From contig WLOR01000052.1 in NCBI GenBank assembly GCA_009699165.1, forward strand, positions 1 to 10,101: a DNA stretch of 10,101 bases, read 5' to 3'. The first letter of the stretch is position 1, and each line of letters starts with the position of its first letter. This DNA is from Actinomycetota bacterium. GTDB lineage: Bacteria > Actinomycetota > Actinomycetes > Nanopelagicales > Nanopelagicaceae. Below are positions 5,910-10,101 of the stretch, one piece after another. The notes beneath the pieces were generated by a model, which was not told the origin of the DNA, made no database searches, and worked only from the letters and a program-made list of their open reading frames with translations. A program made the translations under genes and the position numbers.

Positions 5910-8164
5910 CTGGTTGCTCTGAAATTCACGGTATAACAGGAATCACTCTTAACATGCTTTATAGCTAAGGAATATCCCGAAACTCCTGAGGCGAAATTGA
6001 TGGCATTCAAGACATCAAATCGAGTATTCCTTGTAAGTGAAGTAATCGATATTTCTGTATTTCCATCTTGCTGGACGCTCACGGCATAGTTACGAATCTT
6101 TTGATCATTGAGCCAACCACTGATTGTTACGTCTTCAAAATTATCGGAAGTTGAAGTTCGGCTAAGAGAGTCAACCGTTGTCTTCGAATCTGGCTTATTG
6201 CACATGATCTTGTGCATATTTTGATCAGTGGAATTGTGAGACGGTTTAGTGCCTAAAATGGCAAAGGTAGGAATAATGTAATTGGGTTGGCCATCAAACC
6301 AACTTCTAGGCACCTGTATGTAGTCGCCTTGTTTCACAACTGGTTCAGGAATATCACTGACTTCGATGTAGGCGTACCTATTCAAAATAGTTTCATACTT
6401 GGAGTATCTATCACCGATCAAATTCTTCCAATAATTAATTGGTGGAATCTCTTGAATCGCTTGTGGCGTTTTAATGCCAATATTGCCTAGCCACCCTATG
6501 GGGCCAAGTGAGCCAGGCAGAATAATCACTTCGTCTGAACCCCGGAAATATTGAGCCACATGGAGCGCGGCTGGTGTTTTAGTAATTGCAATAATCTTGG
6601 ATGAGGAATAAATCGGATTAAACGACCCCCAGATCACCATATTTGGAACTAGTAATCCAGCGAAGAGAAAAACGCTTACTATTTTTTTATTGCCTAGAAT
6701 GTTCAGGTATTTGAGAACGACCAGCGGGACAAGAACGCCCAATAGAACGACGAGTGCAATCCAGTCGTCATGGTTAAATAAGATTGAGATAAAGCGTTGA
6801 AATCCTCGCACATTGAATTTAGCAACATAATCAACTGTCGGCCGGTGGCTGGCAAATATCGAGCCAATAAATCCATTTGTAATTGCGGCGAGAAAGATGG
6901 CAACTAAGATTTTCCTGCCATCTATCTGGCCACGTGAGAGAATTCTCAGACAGAGAATGATTAATACAGGCCCTGATGCCATAAATGTGCGCGAAGCCCC
7001 CGCATGACCTAAGAAACTAAGCGTGGCCAGCCACTCTGGAAAGCCCTTGAGTTGCCAGAGTGTGAAAATACCGAAAGTAGCCAGCAGAATCAGTTCGGAA
7101 ATATATTGAGTTTTCAACCTCTTTAGTAGGCCAACTATGTTGAAAGCTTTTAGCTTGTCCAACTGCAGTATGGAATAGAAGATAAATGCCAGGGGAAGCA
7201 AGGTGCCGACTGCCGCCGCCTCGCAAGTGTTCATGCCAGCTATGGACTCCCACCCTGTGTACATCAGAGTTGGCAGAAACTGTGATGCCCAGTGAGCTAT
7301 CGAAACTCCCCCACCGGTGCCCATGCGTGCTCCTGGGTAAACAGTCTGATTGAGTGCTTGAAACTCCGAAAATCGTAATCCAATAATTGAAATCATTCCG
7401 AGAAGGAGTGCAAATACATTGGCAAACAACTGTTTCCACGAGAGTTTCTTGGCAACAATCTGAGTTAAGCCGAGCGCTGCAGCGACAAAACAGATTGGAA
7501 CAAGCCCTGGGACATAAAGTGATATTGAAAAAACGGCCGCACCAATAAGGTAAATAGCCGGGAGTCTTAATCGATGCTTGGAAGCGTTTATTAGTGCCAG
7601 AGCAATAAGGGGGAACGTAAAGAAATTATTTGCAAGAACCGTTAACCATGCTTGCTGGAATGCATTAAAAATCAGTAAGAAAACACCAAGCCATGCCAAC
7701 TGTGGCGAGATGTTAAGTTTTCCGAGTAGAACCCGCCACCCAAAGATTCCACAACTAAATAGTAAAACCCAACTTAGTGTGTACGCCCAATCAAATGGAA
7801 ACACTAAGTAAGGCCATTGAAATACATCAAAAATCATAGAGGCTGAATGACGTGGCACTGGAAAGGCTGGACCAAAACGCTCTTGATACACCGAGTTAAT
7901 ATTTACTGGGTTCCAGTGTGCAAGTTTTGCAGAAATTAATTTTGGAGTACCGACACCATATTCATCGGAGCGTATGGGCTGTGCGAATCCAAATATATTT
8001 GAAGAGTTAATGCCTAAGACACGATAAACAAGTGAGTAAGAAGATGGTGTGCCACGAACCAGTAAATAAGCCATGAGGGCTAATGCACTAATGGTTCCAA
8101 AAAACCGGTCAAAGGGGTTTAGATCTCTGTACTTTGAGCCCACCCACCTAATTCTCTGACGCAT
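5906..8164 (-). CDS. Large polytopic membrane protein of polysaccharide-cluster type with C-terminal beta-sandwich-like module
   Basis: Read from the ATG at 8164-8162 the product has 752 residues. One helix (about 21-37) is followed by an outer loop with QPIRSDEYGVGTP (62-74), where D67/E68 sit where GT-C enzymes carry catalytic acids. Many helices follow to about residue 513. Conserved-looking loop motifs are YPGARMGTGGG (276-286), NTCEAA (312-317) and GHAGASRTF (386-394). The rest (about 516-752) is soluble and probably outside. It ends in a module with ISGWLND (681-687), a VSVQQDG strand, TRFDV (714-718) and SGYSL (729-733), the pattern of an Ig-like module often fused to surface and glycan proteins. 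The role is inferred: glycosyltransferase or polymerase-like step in surface polysaccharide synthesis. An in-frame TTG at 8185 would add 7 residues; neither start has a Shine-Dalgarno. It lies just downstream of tRNA-Tyr on the same strand with no terminator between them, so read-through from the tRNA promoter is possible. Confidence 0.65.
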   Translation of the reverse strand: MRQRIRWVGSKYRDLNPFDRFFGTISALALMAYLLVRGTPSSYSLVYRVLGINSSNIFGFAQPIRSDEYGVGTPKLISAKLAHWNPVNINSVYQERFGPAFPVPRHSASMIFDVFQWPYLVFPFDWAYTLSWVLLFSCGIFGWRVLLGKLNISPQLAWLGVFLLIFNAFQQAWLTVLANNFFTFPLIALALINASKHRLRLPAIYLIGAAVFSISLYVPGLVPICFVAAALGLTQIVAKKLSWKQLFANVFALLLGMISIIGLRFSEFQALNQTVYPGARMGTGGGVSIAHWASQFLPTLMYTGWESIAGMNTCEAAAVGTLLPLAFIFYSILQLDKLKAFNIVGLLKRLKTQYISELILLATFGIFTLWQLKGFPEWLATLSFLGHAGASRTFMASGPVLIILCLRILSRGQIDGRKILVAIFLAAITNGFIGSIFASHRPTVDYVAKFNVRGFQRFISILFNHDDWIALVVLLGVLVPLVVLKYLNILGNKKIVSVFLFAGLLVPNMVIWGSFNPIYSSSKIIAITKTPAALHVAQYFRGSDEVIILPGSLGPIGWLGNIGIKTPQAIQEIPPINYWKNLIGDRYSKYETILNRYAYIEVSDIPEPVVKQGDYIQVPRSWFDGQPNYIIPTFAILGTKPSHNSTDQNMHKIMCNKPDSKTTVDSLSRTSTSDNFEDVTISGWLNDQKIRNYAVSVQQDGNTEISITSLTRNTRFDVLNAINFASGVSGYSLAIKHVKSDSCYTVNFRATS

Positions 8165-8168
8165 AAGA

Positions 8169-8187
8169 TGCAAATCATTGCACAATG
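8169..8187. other. Two overlapping, mutually exclusive short hairpins upstream of the membrane-protein start
   Basis: TGCAA-ATCA-TTGCA at 8169-8182 and CATTG-CA-CAATG at 8176-8187 are both inverted repeats with 5-base arms, and they share bases so only one can form at a time. They lie between the tRNA-Tyr 3' end and the ATG at 8164, in a leader with no Shine-Dalgarno. The cause could be a regulator site, an RNA switch or processing structure, or chance. If translation starts at the TTG (8185), they are mostly inside the coding region. Confidence 0.25.
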
Positions 8188-8216
8188 CGTTGTTTTAACA
8201 TTGGCTTACAACTTGC

Positions 8217-8301
8217 TGGTGGCGGGTGAAGGATTTGAACCTTCGAAGGCAGAGCCGGGGGATTTACAGTCCCCTCCCATTGGCCGCTCGGGCAACCCGC
8301 C
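8217..8301 (-). tRNA. tRNA-Tyr (anticodon GUA), CCA encoded
   Basis: The minus strand folds as a complete class II tRNA of 82 bases plus an encoded CCA. The acceptor stem pairs GGCGGGT with ACCCGCC, with discriminator A. The D arm is closed by CCC/GGG. The anticodon stem is GGGGA/TCCCC around CTGTAAA, with the GTA anticodon complementary to 8265-8267. The long variable arm includes GGC-TCT-GCC. The T arm pairs GAAGG with CCTTC around TTCAAAT. The 3' end faces the glycan genes, while yajQ starts about 100 bases away on the other side. No U-rich terminator follows the CCA. The 3' half of a tRNA is a common integrase target, so this may mark an island boundary, though no integrase or second copy of the tRNA end is in the window. 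Confidence 0.97.
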
Positions 8302-8324
8302 AGGGTCGAACAAGTAGTGCGGCA

Positions 8325-8330
8325 ATTATG
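8325..8330 (-). promoter_or_regulatory. Putative -10 box for tRNA-Tyr
   Basis: CATAAT on the minus strand matches TATAAT in five of six positions and lies 23 bases before the tRNA 5' end, giving a leader of about 17 bases. No good -35 hexamer is present at the standard distance. The 102-base gap also has to hold the promoter of yajQ in the other direction, for which no confident boxes were found. A direct repeat TAGTGCG occurs at 8315-8321 and 8333-8339, flanking this box. Confidence 0.35.
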
Positions 8331-8403
8331 GATAGTGCGAAGGGAAAGGATACCTTAAGCCCGTAGGCACACAAACCGCCTTTTCGAGTGAGGGAGCCCC
8401 ACA

Positions 8404-8895
8404 GTGGCAGCAGATAGCAGTTTCGACGTTACCTCCAAAATCGACCGTATGGAGCTAGATAACGCCATTAACCAAGCAATCCGTGAGATTGATACGCGCT
8501 TTGATTTTAAGAATACTGGTTCGAAGATCGAGCTTGAGGGCGAAAAGATTTTGATTGAAGCAGATACCGAAGAGCGCGCTAAAGCTGCCCTTGATGTCGT
8601 CAAAGACAAGATGATCAAGCGTGGAGTTTCATTGAAGCACTTGGATGCGGGTGAGCCGCAGTTAAGTGGAAAGATTTATAAAATTGCAGCACCTCTAAAA
8701 GAGGGAATCTCGACAGAGAATGCTAAAAAGATTGCAAAGATGATCAGAGATGAGGGTCCAAAATCTGTAAAGACTCAAATTCAGGGCGACGAACTTCGCG
8801 TAACATCAAAGAGTCGTGATGATCTTCAAGATACGATGGCAATGATTAAAGATGGTGGCTGGGATTTCGCAGTTCAATTTACGAACTTTAGATAA
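8404..8895 (+). CDS. yajQ: YajQ family nucleotide-binding protein
   Basis: The 163-residue protein has the length and pattern typical of YajQ. It begins with [20 protein letters not shown], then has [31 protein letters not shown], an LSGKIYKI strand, [19 protein letters not shown] with [23 protein letters not shown], and the ending [10 protein letters not shown]. The family folds as two similar alpha/beta (ferredoxin-like) halves and is cytoplasmic. It binds RNA or nucleotides; some relatives bind cyclic di-GMP, but no GGDEF or EAL gene is in the window to support that here. The GTG start has AGGGAG at 8391-8396, seven bases upstream. It is divergent from tRNA-Tyr, an arrangement I recall from many Actinobacteria, and is followed with no gap by rarD. 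Confidence 0.95.
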   Translation: MAADSSFDVTSKIDRMELDNAINQAIREIDTRFDFKNTGSKIELEGEKILIEADTEERAKAALDVVKDKMIKRGVSLKHLDAGEPQLSGKIYKIAAPLKEGISTENAKKIAKMIRDEGPKSVKTQIQGDELRVTSKSRDDLQDTMAMIKDGGWDFAVQFTNFR

Positions 8896-9786
8896 TTGAA
8901 TAACCATAAAACTGGCTTACTCTTTGGGGTAAGCGCATATGTTCTCTGGGGAGCATTTCCACTCTACTGGCCATTGCTTGAGCCAGCCTCTGCTTTGGAG
9001 ATAGTTTCCCACCGTGCCGTGTGGACTCTAGTTTTCTGTCTGATTATTCTGGCCATTACCAAATCTCTACGCGCAACCATAACAACTCTGAAGCGTCCTA
9101 GGGTCGTAGCGAAATTATTCCTAACAACTGTTTTGATTTCGATTAACTGGTTGGTCTATATATGGGCAACGAATAATGGACACGTCGTAGAGGCCTCATT
9201 GGGTTATTACATTAATCCATTAATCATTATTGGATTTGGCGTGATACTCCTAAAAGAAAAGATGCGAGTGTTGCAGTGGTGCGCAGTTGGAATTGCATCA
9301 GTTGGCGTATTGGTCTTAACGATCGATTATGGCCGCTTGCCATGGGTAGCACTTGCATTGGCTATCTCGTGGGGTAGCTACGGTTTAGTAAAGAAGCAGT
9401 TAGGCCTTGGGGCACTTGAGGGCTTGGCGATTGAAACCCTTATTGCAAGCCTGCCTTACCTGTTATATCTGCTCTATATAGGTAATAAAAGCACTGGACA
9501 GTTTGGTCACGGAGTAGGGATTACGATCCTGCTTGTGAGTGCTGGTGCAATAACTGCAATTCCACTGCTCCTATTTAATGGCTCAACAACTCGACTGCCA
9601 CTCACTGTGATTGGTTTATTGCAGTACATAACTCCAACGATTCAGTTTTCAATCGGGGTATGGGTGCGTCACGAAGATATGCCTACTGCGCGTTGGGTTG
9701 GTTTCTTTATAATCTGGATTGCATTAACTACCTTAGCTCTTGACTTGGTGAGATCAAGCAGAGCGGTCAATAACCGCGTCGCATAG
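8896..9786 (+). CDS. rarD: RarD-type EamA family transporter
   Basis: The 296-residue protein equals the usual RarD length and should have ten membrane helices in two EamA halves. Matching family motifs are GLLFGVSAYVLWGAFPLYW (7-25), EIVSHRAVW (35-43), SINWLVYIWATN (82-93), SLGYYINPL (101-109) followed by LLKEKM (118-123), and SWGSYGLVKK (158-167). RarD proteins are inner-membrane drug/metabolite-superfamily exporters; E. coli rarD was named for chloramphenicol sensitivity and the natural substrate is not established. The start is a TTG that directly abuts the TAA of yajQ. It has no clear Shine-Dalgarno, so translation may depend on coupling to yajQ. The last 33 bases overlap the convergent polyprenyl diphosphate synthase gene. 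The assignment is secure; the transported compound is unknown. Confidence 0.93.
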   Translation: MNNHKTGLLFGVSAYVLWGAFPLYWPLLEPASALEIVSHRAVWTLVFCLIILAITKSLRATITTLKRPRVVAKLFLTTVLISINWLVYIWATNNGHVVEASLGYYINPLIIIGFGVILLKEKMRVLQWCAVGIASVGVLVLTIDYGRLPWVALALAISWGSYGLVKKQLGLGALEGLAIETLIASLPYLLYLLYIGNKSTGQFGHGVGITILLVSAGAITAIPLLLFNGSTTRLPLTVIGLLQYITPTIQFSIGVWVRHEDMPTARWVGFFIIWIALTTLALDLVRSSRAVNNRVA

Positions 9787-10101
9787 CGACATCAATGCAC
9801 CAGTTGCATCACAGATAGGTAGCGGGCCGAGTGCAAAACGAGCCTCTTTGGCAACTTGATGCAGCTGCTCTCGCGATTCATCAAGAGCCTTGTGGTTACG
9901 AAGTGCTGTTAGTACTTCTTGCACTGTAGCTTCTTCTTCAATTGGAGCCGATAATAAGTGTTGTAATTCGCGATCTATAGGGTCTGTCGATTTCATAACG
10001 TTTAATGTCACCAAAGTTGGAACACCTTCACGCAAATCAGTTCCCGGCGTCTTACCTGATTGATTTGATTCACTTGCAATATCGATAACATCATCAGCTA
10101 A
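9754..10101 (-). CDS. Polyprenyl diphosphate synthase (partial, C-terminal part)
   Basis: An open frame enters from the right edge and ends at a TGA (9756-9754), giving 115 C-terminal residues. It starts LADDVIDIASESNQSGKTPG, where DDVID is the second aspartate-rich motif (DDxxD) of trans-isoprenyl diphosphate synthases, followed by the usual GKTPGTDLREGVPTLV. The C-terminal helices continue through ALRNHKALDESREQL to a final CDAVIDRSA. These enzymes build C30-C50 isoprenoid diphosphates from isopentenyl diphosphate for menaquinone side chains or lipid carriers. The first DDxxD, which sets catalysis and length control, is outside the window, so product length cannot be judged. The family-level call is strong. 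Its 3' end overlaps rarD on the opposite strand. Confidence 0.93.
   Translation of the reverse strand, partial: LADDVIDIASESNQSGKTPGTDLREGVPTLVTLNVMKSTDPIDRELQHLLSAPIEEEATVQEVLTALRNHKALDESREQLHQVAKEARFALGPLPICDATGALMSLCDAVIDRSA
9763..9790. terminator. Tandem hairpins at the rarD / polyprenyl synthase convergent overlap (possible bidirectional terminator)
   Basis: Two perfect stem-loops sit directly next to each other: GCGGT-CAATA-ACCGC at 9763-9777 and GTCGC-ATA-GCGAC at 9778-9790. The second spans the rarD stop codon (9784-9786), and the first lies inside both coding regions. The location between convergent genes is where a shared terminator would be expected. Neither side has a run of T, so this is not a classic intrinsic terminator, though actinobacterial terminators often lack U tracts. 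The stems are short (5 base pairs each), so chance is possible. Confidence 0.35.

Noticed and set aside
7017..7439. 140-residue open frame on the minus strand inside the large membrane-protein gene.
   Set aside because: It is a shifted-frame shadow of the real gene, with no recognisable domain and no ribosome binding site.
8404..8895. Cyclic di-GMP signalling module based on yajQ.
   Set aside because: Only some YajQ relatives bind cyclic di-GMP, and no cyclase, phosphodiesterase or partner regulator is in the window.

Overview
The window is most likely actinobacterial, possibly from a small-genome, moderately AT-rich freshwater lineage such as the acI / Nanopelagicales group. The clues are a tRNA-Tyr divergently adjacent to yajQ, a polyprenyl diphosphate synthase close by, frequent GTG and TTG starts, very tight gene packing, and surface-glycan genes resembling those of Actinobacteria. 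The lineage is an inference from content; no marker gene in the window proves it.

Left part (1-5909): a surface-glycan and exported-protein region. A gene truncated by the left edge (1-476, minus) encodes a secreted protein with a signal peptide, one bacterial Ig-like domain and the start of a Thr-Pro stalk encoded by a hexanucleotide tandem repeat. Upstream of it on the same strand is a PIG-V-like GT-C mannosyltransferase (594-1748). A 119-base divergent promoter region with small dyads separates this from a plus-strand operon of three genes with tight junctions: a RgpF-type rhamnan-synthesis glycosyltransferase (1868-2971), a polyprenyl-phosphate-hexose synthase-like GT2 (2978-4177) and an ArnT/PMT-like GT-C membrane enzyme (4167-5909).

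Middle (5906-8301): a large minus-strand membrane protein of the polysaccharide-cluster type, with an extracytoplasmic C-terminal beta-sandwich-like module. It converges on the operon so tightly that both stop codons lie in one CTAG. It starts about 50 bases downstream of a complete tRNA-Tyr(GUA) whose 3' end faces the glycan genes, the geometry expected of an island at a tRNA.

Right part (8302-10101): conserved housekeeping genes with slightly higher GC. yajQ and rarD are directly abutting, and rarD overlaps the convergent 3' end of a polyprenyl diphosphate synthase that runs off the right edge. Two adjacent hairpins lie in and just past this overlap.

Working model (inference): the GT2 charges a polyprenyl phosphate with a sugar on the cytoplasmic face. 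The GT-C enzymes (594-1748 and 4167-5909) use such lipid-linked sugars outside the membrane. RgpF and the large membrane protein contribute to building or modifying a surface glycan, and the Thr-Pro stalk protein may be exported or even glycosylated by the same machinery. No defence system, CRISPR array, transposase or integrase is visible.
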